This document shows, one piece after another, positions 53,779-62,884 of a stretch of 64,000 bases of DNA. The notes under the pieces are model-generated. The model saw nothing but the letters and a program-made list of their open reading frames with translations. It searched no databases and was not told the DNA's origin. The position numbers were made by a program, and so were the translations under genes. The DNA lies in the NCBI GenBank assembly GCA_019423745.1, contig JAHZAV010000011.1, forward strand, positions 1-64,000, given 5' to 3'. The number at the start of each line of letters is the position of its first letter. Within the stretch, counting starts at the first letter, position 1. The DNA comes from Lachnospiraceae bacterium. Its GTDB lineage: Bacteria > Bacillota > Clostridia > Lachnospirales > Lachnospiraceae.

Positions 53779-54783
53779 TCACTGTTGTTCCGGTATTTTT
53801 GCAGGCCCGGTGGAATTTCGGACAATCAGACTTGCGTGAAGCAGGAGTGTACCGATTGCTACTTCATTTATCAGGCTTTCCAGTGCATAGTAACCGCTTT
53901 TGCCAAGCTGTATTCGCTCTTGACGCACCGTTGTAAGAGGAGGTGCGGTATAGGCGCAGATTGGAAGGTCATCAAATCCGATAATGCTGATATCATCTGG
54001 AATGCGGTAACCCATCTGCTGACATTGGATCATAGCAGCGTTAGCAATGAGATCGTGGCTGCAGATGATAGCAGTTACTCCGAGATTTAAAAGCCGGGGA
54101 AGATGCTTTTCCATACATTGTGTAATATAGTAGGAGCTTCCGGCATAAGTAGGATCACTTTTCAGCCCATTTTGTCGAAGAGAAGTGAAGAAAGCTTTAT
54201 GGCGAATCTGCATAATGTAGGAGCCAAGAGCATGGCTTAAATAGCCGATTTTCTTATGTCCTTGCTGTTTCAGGTAAGAGACGGCAAGTTCCATACCTTC
54301 ACTATTATCAATCCCCACATATCCAATGTGGGGATTTGCTGTTATATAATTGTCATAGAGTACAGTGGCAGTATGGCTTGTGTGGAAATCCTTCATCCAG
54401 GGGTCGCTTAACGAAAATCCCAGGATAAAGGCTCCCAGATAGTCGTTTTTTAACATAAATGTATCGTAAGAATAAGATTTCTGAAGTTTTTCCGTCACCG
54501 GAATAATATCTACTGAATAGCCGGCAGGCTCTGCCATCTGCCGAAATCCCAAAATAATCTCATACCCAAAGTCATGGGGCTGTGTATAATCCATATTTTC
54601 AATTAAAATACAAAGCCGGCGCACACCGCCGGGACGTCTTATTTTTGTATATCCCAATTCGACTGCTGTTTCAAGTACAGTTTTTTGTAAAGTTTCGCTA
54701 ATGTCCGTAGCACCGTTAAGCGCTTTAGAAACAGTTCCTTTAGAAATGCCCAGTTTATCAGCAATATCTTGTATTCTAACCAT
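53779..54783 (-). CDS. LacI-family transcriptional regulator of the maltodextrin cluster
   Basis: This 334-residue repressor has the N-terminal helix-turn-helix and hinge (VRIQDIADKLGISKGTVSKAL) and a periplasmic-binding-like effector domain (about 60-330). It is divergent from glgP, sharing a 304-base intergenic region. Control of the glucan genes by a maltodextrin effector is inferred from this position. The C-terminal effector pocket cannot be assigned to a sugar by sight. A weak GAGA/TCTC hairpin with T run follows its stop. Confidence 0.88.
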   Translation of the reverse strand: MVRIQDIADKLGISKGTVSKALNGATDISETLQKTVLETAVELGYTKIRRPGGVRRLCILIENMDYTQPHDFGYEIILGFRQMAEPAGYSVDIIPVTEKLQKSYSYDTFMLKNDYLGAFILGFSLSDPWMKDFHTSHTATVLYDNYITANPHIGYVGIDNSEGMELAVSYLKQQGHKKIGYLSHALGSYIMQIRHKAFFTSLRQNGLKSDPTYAGSSYYITQCMEKHLPRLLNLGVTAIICSHDLIANAAMIQCQQMGYRIPDDISIIGFDDLPICAYTAPPLTTVRQERIQLGKSGYYALESLINEVAIGTLLLHASLIVRNSTGPAKIPEQQ

Positions 54784-55087
54784 TGAAAGCAGCCCTCCTA
54801 TGTAAAAATATCTGTTCCTATTATATCTAGGAAAAGTTGGAAAATCAACAGATTACCGGGGAAAAACGAGGCATGTGATCATATAAAGTGTAGGAATATC
54901 AATTTTGATTGTTATAATGGTTGACTAAAACGAAAATGAGAGTTATGATTGATATGTAGCGAAACAATACGAAACAAATGGCGAATAAGGGAAAAATCAT
55001 GTGAAGCTTCAGGTATATGAAAATCTTGAAAAATAGTATATGATAATAGAAGATCACTGCAACGTGATTTATAGAAAGGAGATAAAA
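54784..55087. promoter_or_regulatory. Divergent control region between the LacI regulator and glgP
   Basis: No gene lies in these 304 bases. A plus-strand promoter is visible: TTGACT 54921-54926, 17 nt, TATGAT 54944-54949. GCGAAACAATACGAAAC just downstream (54959-54975) has a direct CGAAAC repeat, and ACGAAAAT lies in the spacer. A second candidate is a palindrome ATCAC-TGCAAC-GTGAT at 55054-55069 in the leader near the glgP start. These are candidate operators for the LacI protein; neither is proven. Confidence 0.6.
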
Positions 55088-57352
55088 ATGGAGCAGGCAT
55101 TGGAAATGATATTACAGGAAAAATTTCATAAAGGACTGAAGGAAGCGTCTAAGGAAGAGATTTATACAGCGCTTCTTTGTGTCACAAAAGATAAAATGAA
55201 AGATATGAAGGCGAATACAGGAAATAGAAAGCTGTATTATATTTCAGCAGAATTTCTCATCGGAAAGCTTTTGTCAAATAATCTGATCAATCTGGGACTT
55301 TTTGAAGAGACAAGAGAGGTATTGAAAAAATACGGACATGATCTTACACAGATTGAGGAGATAGAACCGGAACCATCACTTGGAAACGGCGGCCTTGGCC
55401 GGCTTGCGGCATGTTTTCTTGATTCGATTGCCACATTGGGACTTGCCGGAGATGGAGTAGGACTGAATTATCACGAGGGACTTTTCTTGCAGAAGTTTTC
55501 TGATCATAAGCAATGGGAAGAGAAAAATCCATGGATTACGGAAAACAGCTGGCTGACTAAGACAGATCGTCATTTTCAGGTTCCCTTTAAAGATTTTACG
55601 TTGACCTCTACTATGTATGATATTGATGTGCCGGGGTATGAAAGTGGATGCAACAAACTGCATCTTTTTGATCTGGATACAGTGGATGAAGGGATGATTC
55701 ATGACGGAATTCAGTTTGACAAGGCAGATATTCAGAAGAATCTGACATTATTTCTTTATCCGGATGACAGTGATGAGGCCGGTCAGCTTCTTCGGATTTA
55801 TCAGCAGTACTTTATGGTCAGCAATGCTGCACAGCTGATTATCAAGGAAGCAGAAGAAAAAGGAATAAATCTTTATCATCTGCATGAACATGTATGTATT
55901 CAGATTAATGACACCCATCCGACGATGGTTATTCCGGAATTGATCCGAATATTGACGACAGAAAAAGGATTCAATATGGACACTGCTGTGGACGTGGTAA
56001 GAAAGACCTGTGCTTACACAAACCATACGATTCTGGCAGAAGCACTGGAAAAATGGCCGGTTGCATATCTGGAGCAGGTTGTGCCTCAGCTTATGCCGAT
56101 TATTTATGATCTGGATGCGAGAATCAGAAGAGATTACCACGATGAGAGAGTTTATATTATTGACGGGCAAAACAGGGTTCATATGGCTCATATTGATATT
56201 CATTACGGATATGCGGTCAATGGTGTTGCTGCACTTCATACAGAAATTCTCAAAGAATCTGAACTGAAACCATTTTACGATATCTATCCTGCAAAATTTA
56301 ACAATAAGACCAACGGTATTACATTCCGCAGATGGCTTTTGCACTGTAATCACAGACTGGCAGACTATTTAAAGGAATTGATCGGAGAAGGTTTTGTAAA
56401 GGATGCAGCCCAGCTTGAGAAACTTTTAGCATACCAGGATGACGAAACTGTACTGGCACGGTTAAAAGAAATCAAAAAGGAAGCAAAAACGGAACTTAAA
56501 AACTATTTGCAGATGACACAGGGAATTGAGATTGATGATAATTCTGTGTTTGATATTCAGATTAAACGACTTCATGAGTATAAGAGACAGCAGATGAATG
56601 CACTCTATGCTATTTATAAGTACAAGGAAATTAAGAAGGGGAATCTTCCAAAACGCCCGATTACTATGATCTTTGGTGCAAAAGCTGCTCCGGCTTACAC
56701 CATTGCAAAAGATATCATTCATCTGATTCTCTGCCTTCAGGAACTGATTGAGAACGATCCAGAGGTGAAGAAGTATCTTCGTATTGTAATGGTGGAAAAT
56801 TATAATGTAACAAAAGCAGAAAAACTGATTCCGGCATGTGATATTTCAGAGCAGATTTCCCTCGCATCCAAGGAGGCATCCGGAACAGGCAATATGAAAT
56901 TTATGCTGAATGGAGCAGTAACACTTGGAACAGAAGATGGAGCCAACGTGGAGATTCACGAGCTGGTGGGCGATGACAATATTTATATTTTCGGCGAAAA
57001 GTCGGAAAAGGTTATCGATCTGTATGCAAATGCATCCTACAGTTCAAAGGAAATTTACGAAAATGACCCAATGGTGGAAGAGCTGGTAGACTTTATTATT
57101 AGTAAAGAACTGATCCGTATTGGTGATCCAGTGAATCTTGGACGACTTTACAAAGAAATTGTAGGAAAAGATTGGTTTATGACACTTCTGGATGTAAAAG
57201 ATTATATCCGTACAAAAGAGCGGATGCTGGATGATTATGAAGAGGAAAAGAGCTGGGCAAAGAAGATGCTTGTGAACATTGCCAAAGCGGGATTTTTCTC
57301 TTCCGACCGTACTATTGCAGAGTATGACAGAGATATCTGGCATTTATCATAA
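55088..57352 (+). CDS. glgP: Glycogen/maltodextrin phosphorylase
   Basis: This GT35 enzyme releases glucose-1-phosphate from alpha-1,4-glucans. The 754-residue protein has the active-site segments [34 protein letters not shown] and the PLP signature [12 protein letters not shown] with lysine K604. It lacks the long N-terminal regulatory extension of eukaryotic enzymes. ATG at 55088 follows AAAGGAGA; an in-frame start at 55040 covers the candidate operator. malQ follows 20 bases later. Confidence 0.96.
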   Translation: MEQALEMILQEKFHKGLKEASKEEIYTALLCVTKDKMKDMKANTGNRKLYYISAEFLIGKLLSNNLINLGLFEETREVLKKYGHDLTQIEEIEPEPSLGNGGLGRLAACFLDSIATLGLAGDGVGLNYHEGLFLQKFSDHKQWEEKNPWITENSWLTKTDRHFQVPFKDFTLTSTMYDIDVPGYESGCNKLHLFDLDTVDEGMIHDGIQFDKADIQKNLTLFLYPDDSDEAGQLLRIYQQYFMVSNAAQLIIKEAEEKGINLYHLHEHVCIQINDTHPTMVIPELIRILTTEKGFNMDTAVDVVRKTCAYTNHTILAEALEKWPVAYLEQVVPQLMPIIYDLDARIRRDYHDERVYIIDGQNRVHMAHIDIHYGYAVNGVAALHTEILKESELKPFYDIYPAKFNNKTNGITFRRWLLHCNHRLADYLKELIGEGFVKDAAQLEKLLAYQDDETVLARLKEIKKEAKTELKNYLQMTQGIEIDDNSVFDIQIKRLHEYKRQQMNALYAIYKYKEIKKGNLPKRPITMIFGAKAAPAYTIAKDIIHLILCLQELIENDPEVKKYLRIVMVENYNVTKAEKLIPACDISEQISLASKEASGTGNMKFMLNGAVTLGTEDGANVEIHELVGDDNIYIFGEKSEKVIDLYANASYSSKEIYENDPMVEELVDFIISKELIRIGDPVNLGRLYKEIVGKDWFMTLLDVKDYIRTKERMLDDYEEEKSWAKKMLVNIAKAGFFSSDRTIAEYDRDIWHLS

Positions 57353-57372
57353 ACAGCAGGAGGTATGAAACG

Positions 57373-58842
57373 ATGAGACAGACAGGAATACTGATGCCGG
57401 TATCATCCCTCCCTTCTCAAACAGGAATTGGAGAATTGGGAAGCAGCGCATATCAATGGATTGATATGATGAAAGAAAGTGGTGTGAAAATATGGCAGAT
57501 CCTGCCTCTGAATCCGGTAGGGTACGGAAATTCTCCGTACCAGCCATATTCTTCTTATGCAGGAGATGAACTGTATATCAGTCTGGAAATTTTACAAGAG
57601 GAGGGGCTTTTGACATGCCTTCCTCAGCCCTTTCGGGAAAAAGAAAAGAGAGTGGACTATGATGCAGTCCGTTCCTTTAAACTGCCATATCTAAGAGAAG
57701 CCTATCATAATTTTTGCCAGAGAAATCTGGAGAAATTGCCAGAGTTTCAAGCATTTGTCTCTCAGGACTGGGTGAGGGAATATGGTATTTTTCGGGCGCT
57801 GAAAGCTTCAAATGGAGGAAAGTGCTGGAATGAGTGGAAAGAAGAGGATAAAAACTGGCTCTATCAGCACCGGGAGCTGATAGAAGATGAGAAGAAAGAG
57901 GTGGAATTCCAGATCTTTCTTCAGTACAAATTCTATGAGCAGTGGATGAAGGTGAAAAAGGCGGCAAACGACAGCGGCATAAGGATTATGGGAGATGTCC
58001 CTTTTTATGTCGGTGTGGATTCTGTAGATGTATGGGGTGGGAAGGACAACTTCCTTTTAGATACAGATGGACGCCCCATTTTCATTGCGGGTGTTCCGCC
58101 GGATTATTTCAGTGAGACAGGGCAAAGATGGGGAAATCCGATCTATGACTGGGAATATATGAAAGAGAATGGCTATAGATTCTGGCAGGAGAGAATCGGA
58201 TATAGCGGAAAGCTTTTTGATATTGTGCGCATTGATCATTTCCGTGCTTTTGACACATATTGGAAAATTCCCGCTACGTGCCCCACGGCAATCGAGGGTG
58301 AATGGATTGAGGCACCGGGATATGATGTGCTTGATATGCTGACTGAAAAGCTGCCGGATGTGGAATTGGTAGCAGAGGATCTGGGAGAGCTGCGTCCGGA
58401 AGTCTTGACATTAAAGGAACATTATCATTTAAAGGGAATGAAAATTCTTATGTTTTCCATTGAAACCAAAGGAAAATATGCCTACGACAGTTTTAGGGAT
58501 ACCGAGAATATGATTATTTATACAGGAACCCATGATAATGATACTCTGATGGAATGGTACGGTAATTTAGGCTGTGCAGCAAAACGTAAGGTAAGAAAAT
58601 TTTTAAAGAGACAGGGATGCAGTCAGGGATCTGTTAAGGATAGGTTACTTTACTATACTTTCAAAAGCAGGGCAGAGTATGCGATTGTTCCAGCACAGGA
58701 TGTTTTAGGACTTGGAAAGGAAGGTCATATGAACACGCCGGGAACGGTGGGATCTCCAAATTGGGAGTGGAGGCTTCCAGATTTCAGTGAGATGAGAAAA
58801 AATTTAAAGTCTCTAAGTGGAGAAATGATATTTCGGAAATAG
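57373..58842 (+). CDS. malQ: 4-alpha-glucanotransferase (amylomaltase)
   Basis: MalQ (GH77) transfers maltosyl units and releases glucose, producing longer glucans for phosphorolysis. The 489-residue protein shows MPVSSLPSQTGIGELG and QILPLNPVGYGNSPYQPYSS. The catalytic residues lie in VRIDHFRAFD (Asp), VAEDLG (Glu) and GTHDNDT (Asp). No signal peptide. The start follows CAGGAGGTATG. It is within the glgP operon. Confidence 0.96.
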   Translation: MRQTGILMPVSSLPSQTGIGELGSSAYQWIDMMKESGVKIWQILPLNPVGYGNSPYQPYSSYAGDELYISLEILQEEGLLTCLPQPFREKEKRVDYDAVRSFKLPYLREAYHNFCQRNLEKLPEFQAFVSQDWVREYGIFRALKASNGGKCWNEWKEEDKNWLYQHRELIEDEKKEVEFQIFLQYKFYEQWMKVKKAANDSGIRIMGDVPFYVGVDSVDVWGGKDNFLLDTDGRPIFIAGVPPDYFSETGQRWGNPIYDWEYMKENGYRFWQERIGYSGKLFDIVRIDHFRAFDTYWKIPATCPTAIEGEWIEAPGYDVLDMLTEKLPDVELVAEDLGELRPEVLTLKEHYHLKGMKILMFSIETKGKYAYDSFRDTENMIIYTGTHDNDTLMEWYGNLGCAAKRKVRKFLKRQGCSQGSVKDRLLYYTFKSRAEYAIVPAQDVLGLGKEGHMNTPGTVGSPNWEWRLPDFSEMRKNLKSLSGEMIFRK

Positions 58843-58854
58843 AGAGGGACAAGA

Positions 58855-60630
58855 ATGGAATTTACAGGAGTTTATCATAAAACATCAGAACAGATGAGCT
58901 ATGCGCTTAATGAAAACGATTTGGTGGTGAATTTAAAGACAGGATATGATGTCAGACGGGTATTCATCCATCATGGAGATCCATTTGAGGCGGGAATCCT
59001 GGGAGGAAATGAAAAGTGGACAGGGACAAGAGAAGAAATTGTGTTTAAAAAACGGCTTCGCCATCAGATCTGGTGGACAACAACTCTTCGCCCTCCTTAT
59101 AAAAGATGCAAGTATTATTTTGAGCTTCATACAGAAAAAGAAATTTGGTACTATTGCGAGGACGGTTTTCTAACAAAGGACCAGATGGATATGGAAGGCC
59201 GTATGCTTCAGTGTTTTACTGTTCCGTGGATGAACCCGGCAGATGTAAACCGCACACCGAAATGGGTTAATGATACGGTTTGGTACCAGATTTTTCCAGA
59301 TCGTTTCTGCAGAGGAGAAAGGAGCATAAAAGAAGATGATTTGACTCCCTGGAGGAAAGGTCCTGTAACTAATGAAGAAAGATTTGGCGGGAATCTGGAA
59401 GGTATTCGCGAAAAACTACCTTATCTTGCGGAGTTGGGAATTACAGGTATCTATCTGAACCCGATTATGGAGGCAGAATCCAATCACAAATATGATACGA
59501 CTGATTATACAAAAATTGATTCCCATTTTGGAAATAAAGAGATCTTTGCAAAGCTGGTGAAGGAGGCCCATTCTCTCGGCATTCGTGTGATGGTGGATGC
59601 TGTATTTAATCACAGCGGACAAAAATTCGGCCCCTGGCAGGATGTGCTGGAAAAGGGGAAAGATTCCCGTTATGCTAAGTGGTTTATGGTCCATACATGG
59701 CCGGTTCCCAGAAAGCATGAAGATACCAGAGACGGCAGATTTTATTCTTTCGCGTTTGCTGACAGGATGCCTAAGATCAATACAAATAATGAGGAAGTAA
59801 TCGACTATTTCTGCAGGATTTGTGAAGGATGGATTGAGGATTATGATATTGATGGCATCCGGTTTGATGTGGGAAATGAGGTATCTCACCGTTTCCTTAA
59901 AAAAATGCGGGAACACTTAAAAAGATGTAAGGAAGATATTTATCTGCTGGGAGAAATCTGGCACGACGCAAGTCAGTGGCTTATGGGAGATGAATATGAT
60001 TCTGTAATGAATTATCCTTTGATGAGTGGAATTCATGACTTTTTTCTGGACAAGAACATGAAGAAAGAAGAGTTTGAGTACATGATCAATCGCTGTTATA
60101 CAATGTATATGCAGCAGAACAATAATGTTATGTTTAATCTCCTCGATTCTCATGATACGGAACGGCTTATGAACCGGTTCCACGATTTGGATATTTTTTA
60201 CCAGCAGTTAGCTGTGCTTTTTACTATGCCGGGAAGCCCTTGTATTTATTACGGTACAGAGATTGCCATGGAAGGCGGGCATGATCCGGACTGTAGAAGA
60301 TGCATGCCATGGGATGAATTGGATACGCCCCAAAATCAGCAAAATATACAGCAGATAAAGGCTCTCATTCAGATGCGAAAAGAAGAGGAAGCGTGCCGGA
60401 GTCTGTATTTTCATTTTCCACAGGAGTATGAAAATGAAAGATGTGTAGAATATATTAAGCTTGATGAAAATCAAAATGAGTTGGAAATTCTCTTAAATTG
60501 TTCAGAGAGAGCTATGAATCTAAGACCGGAAGGAGAGATACTCTTTTCAAGAAAATACCAAGACGGTATTTTGGAAAAAAACGGGACGCTGATCCGAAGA
60601 AAGATAAAAGGAGGGGCTGAAAATGACTAA
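58855..60630 (+). CDS. Neopullulanase / cyclomaltodextrinase-type GH13 enzyme
   Basis: This 591-residue enzyme should hydrolyse cyclodextrins, pullulan or maltodextrins in the cytoplasm. The N-terminal CBM34-like domain (about 1-125) marks the GH13_20 group. The barrel carries IYLNPIMEAESNHKYDT, DAVFNHSG, the nucleophile in GIRFDVGNEV, the acid/base glutamate in LLGEIWHDA and LLDSHDTER. No signal peptide. It starts after AGAGGGACAAG and overlaps the next gene by eight bases. Confidence 0.92.
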   Translation: MEFTGVYHKTSEQMSYALNENDLVVNLKTGYDVRRVFIHHGDPFEAGILGGNEKWTGTREEIVFKKRLRHQIWWTTTLRPPYKRCKYYFELHTEKEIWYYCEDGFLTKDQMDMEGRMLQCFTVPWMNPADVNRTPKWVNDTVWYQIFPDRFCRGERSIKEDDLTPWRKGPVTNEERFGGNLEGIREKLPYLAELGITGIYLNPIMEAESNHKYDTTDYTKIDSHFGNKEIFAKLVKEAHSLGIRVMVDAVFNHSGQKFGPWQDVLEKGKDSRYAKWFMVHTWPVPRKHEDTRDGRFYSFAFADRMPKINTNNEEVIDYFCRICEGWIEDYDIDGIRFDVGNEVSHRFLKKMREHLKRCKEDIYLLGEIWHDASQWLMGDEYDSVMNYPLMSGIHDFFLDKNMKKEEFEYMINRCYTMYMQQNNNVMFNLLDSHDTERLMNRFHDLDIFYQQLAVLFTMPGSPCIYYGTEIAMEGGHDPDCRRCMPWDELDTPQNQQNIQQIKALIQMRKEEEACRSLYFHFPQEYENERCVEYIKLDENQNELEILLNCSERAMNLRPEGEILFSRKYQDGILEKNGTLIRRKIKGGAEND

Positions 60631-62257
60631 GACAGAGAAAAAATGGTGGAAGGATGCTGTTGTATATCAGATCTATCCCCGTAGTTTCCAGGATAGTAAC
60701 GGGGATGGAATCGGGGATATCCAGGGAATCATACAAAGGCTGCCTTATCTGGAGGAATTGGGAGTGGATGCTTTGTGGCTCTCTCCCGTGTGCCGTTCTC
60801 CTCAGGATGATAATGGTTATGATATCTCGGATTACCAGGATATTGATCCTATGTTCGGAACGCTGGATGATATGGAGGAATTGATTGAAAAAGCGAAAGG
60901 AAGAGGAATCCGTATCATTATGGATCTTGTTTTAAATCATACCTCAGATGAGCATCGCTGGTTCAAGGAAGCAAGAAAGAGTAAAGATAATCCTTATCAT
61001 GATTATTATGTGTGGAGAGATGGAACCAAGGGAGAATTTCCAAATGATATGGAATCTGCTTTTGGGGGATCCGCATGGGAATGGGTGCCGGAACTGAATC
61101 AGTACTATTTCCATCAATTTTCAGTAAAACAGCCGGATCTTAACTGGGAAAACCCTGAGGTGCGCCGAGAAATTTATGACATGATTTTATGGTGGATGGA
61201 TAAAGGGGTTGGAGGATTCCGTCTGGATGTCATTGATCAGATTGCAAAGGATCCGGATCTGAAGATTACCAATAACGGACCAAGACTTCATGAATTCATT
61301 CGTGAGTTAAGCCATGAGACATTCCAGAAAGGGGATCTGATTACAGTTGGTGAAGCCTGGGGGGCAGATACAGAAAGGGCGAAGCTTTACAGCAATCCGG
61401 ATGGAAGTGAATTTTCCATGGTGTTCCAGTTTGAACATATTGGACTGGATCAGCAAGAGGGTAAAACGAAATGGGATTTAGCGCCCCTTCCCTTTGTGAA
61501 ATTGAAAAAAACACTTGCAAAATGGCAGACAGAACTGGAAGGACAAGGATGGAATAGTCTATTCTGGAATAATCATGATTTGCCGCGTATTGTCTCCAGA
61601 TGGGGAGATGATGAAACATATCGGATGGAATCGGCCAAGATGCTGGCATCTGTACTTCACGGCATGCAGGGGACACCTTATATTTACCAGGGTGAAGAAC
61701 TGGGAATGACAAATGTGCGTTTCGCAGATATTAGTCAGTATAGAGATATTGAGACGTTGCACATGTATGAAGAGAGAATGGAAGCGGGATTTCCCAGTGA
61801 AGACATTATGGCCTCAATTTATGCAAAAGGTCGGGATAATGCCCGTACTCCAATGCAGTGGGATGGAAGCAGGCATGCGGGCTTTACATCTGGAGAACCT
61901 TGGATTGCAGTAAATCCAAATTATGAGAGAATAAATGCGGATGATGAGAGAAAAGATCCAAATTCCGTCTTCCATTATTACCAGAGGCTGATACAGCTGC
62001 GAAAAGAATATTCTGTCTTTGTAGATGGCGTATTTTCATTGCTCTTTGAAGATGATGAGCAGATTTTTGCTTATACAAGAACCAATGACAAGGCAGAACT
62101 TCTAGTGTGTGCTAATTTTACAGAGCGTCCGGCACCGTGTGTTCTTTCTAATAAATGGAAGGAAGCCGAAATGCTGCTTCACAACTACGGTGACAGTATG
62201 AGAGAGTGTGAGCTGCGTCCTTTTGAGGCAGTAATACTCATTAGATCTCGAGAATAA
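60623..62257 (+). CDS. Alpha-glucosidase / oligo-1,6-glucosidase (GH13_31)
   Basis: This 544-residue cytoplasmic enzyme releases glucose from small alpha-glucosides. Motifs are YQIYPRSFQDSNGDGIGD, MDLVLNHTSDEH, the nucleophile in GFRLDVID, the acid/base glutamate in VGEAWGAD and FWNNHDLPR. The motif after the nucleophile (VID) fits 1,6- and 1,4-specific glucosidases; preference (isomaltose, sucrose, trehalose-6-P) cannot be decided by sight. It begins inside the previous gene after AGGAGG, completing the four-enzyme operon. Confidence 0.92.
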   Translation: MTKTEKKWWKDAVVYQIYPRSFQDSNGDGIGDIQGIIQRLPYLEELGVDALWLSPVCRSPQDDNGYDISDYQDIDPMFGTLDDMEELIEKAKGRGIRIIMDLVLNHTSDEHRWFKEARKSKDNPYHDYYVWRDGTKGEFPNDMESAFGGSAWEWVPELNQYYFHQFSVKQPDLNWENPEVRREIYDMILWWMDKGVGGFRLDVIDQIAKDPDLKITNNGPRLHEFIRELSHETFQKGDLITVGEAWGADTERAKLYSNPDGSEFSMVFQFEHIGLDQQEGKTKWDLAPLPFVKLKKTLAKWQTELEGQGWNSLFWNNHDLPRIVSRWGDDETYRMESAKMLASVLHGMQGTPYIYQGEELGMTNVRFADISQYRDIETLHMYEERMEAGFPSEDIMASIYAKGRDNARTPMQWDGSRHAGFTSGEPWIAVNPNYERINADDERKDPNSVFHYYQRLIQLRKEYSVFVDGVFSLLFEDDEQIFAYTRTNDKAELLVCANFTERPAPCVLSNKWKEAEMLLHNYGDSMRECELRPFEAVILIRSRE

Positions 62258-62306
62258 ATTCTTATAAAATATTAAATTTTCTTTAGAAAATCTTTCGATT
62301 CTTATC

Positions 62307-62356
62307 GTGTCCTCCTTTAGATTTTTTGGGTATCCTAAAAATAGCAAGGAGGACAC
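62307..62356 (+). promoter_or_regulatory. Long hairpin sequestering the dedA ribosome binding site
   Basis: GTGTCCTCCTT (62307-62317) is perfectly complementary to AAGGAGGACAC (62346-62356), and the intervening bases form a second stem (TTTTTGGG with CCTAAAAA) around a TAT loop. AAGGAGG in the 3' arm is the dedA ribosome binding site. No T tract follows. Formation of this hairpin should block translation, so the element may be a translational switch. Confidence 0.75.
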
Positions 62357-62360
62357 TTCC

Positions 62361-62864
62361 ATGAATATCCAGACGTTAACGAATTATTTTTTTGAATATG
62401 GAGCAATTTTTATTTTTTTGATTGTACTTTTGGAATATTTGAATTTACCGGGATTCCCAGCAGGAGTTATCATGCCTTTGGCGGGGATATGGGCATCAAA
62501 AGGAGAAATCAGCTTTTTTATGGTCATGGTGCTTACAGTGGCAGCAGGACTGACAGGCAGCTGGGCGCTCTATTTTTTGGGAAGGGCCGGGGGCGAAAAG
62601 ATTCTTCAATTCTATTTCAAAAAATTTCCTAAGCAAAGACCGGTAATTGAAGAAAAAATACAGATGCTAAAGGATAAGGGATGCATTGGTGTTTTTGTAA
62701 GCAAGCTTCTGCCTATGGTACGTACTTTAATTTCTATCCCGGCCGGAGTGGTGAAGATGGATTTTATGAAATATACATTGAGTTCAGTTTTGGGCATCTT
62801 CTTGTGGAATTTGGTGTTTGTGGGAGCAGGGTACTTCTTTGGAGAAGCAGCAATTCATATATAG
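62361..62864 (+). CDS. DedA-family membrane protein
   Basis: This 167-residue SNARE-associated (DedA/VTT) protein has about four to five hydrophobic segments. Signature segments are PGFPAGVIMPLAGIWAS, GSWALYFLGRAGG and the amphipathic KLLPMVRTLISIPAG. DedA proteins act as lipid (undecaprenyl-phosphate or phosphatidylethanolamine) flippases; the exact lipid is unknown. ATG at 62361 follows AAGGAGGACACTTCC, within the hairpin above; an in-frame start at 62307 is not used. The glycosyltransferase gene is 20 bases downstream. Confidence 0.88.
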   Translation: MNIQTLTNYFFEYGAIFIFLIVLLEYLNLPGFPAGVIMPLAGIWASKGEISFFMVMVLTVAAGLTGSWALYFLGRAGGEKILQFYFKKFPKQRPVIEEKIQMLKDKGCIGVFVSKLLPMVRTLISIPAGVVKMDFMKYTLSSVLGIFLWNLVFVGAGYFFGEAAIHI

Positions 62865-62884
62865 AACTGGAGGAGGAAAAGACA

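Noticed and set aside
62271..62288. AATTTTC-like inverted repeat resembling a CodY box
   Set aside because: The half-sites are separated by four bases instead of one, so it does not match AATTTTCWGAAAATT; it may be a weak terminator of the glucan operon.
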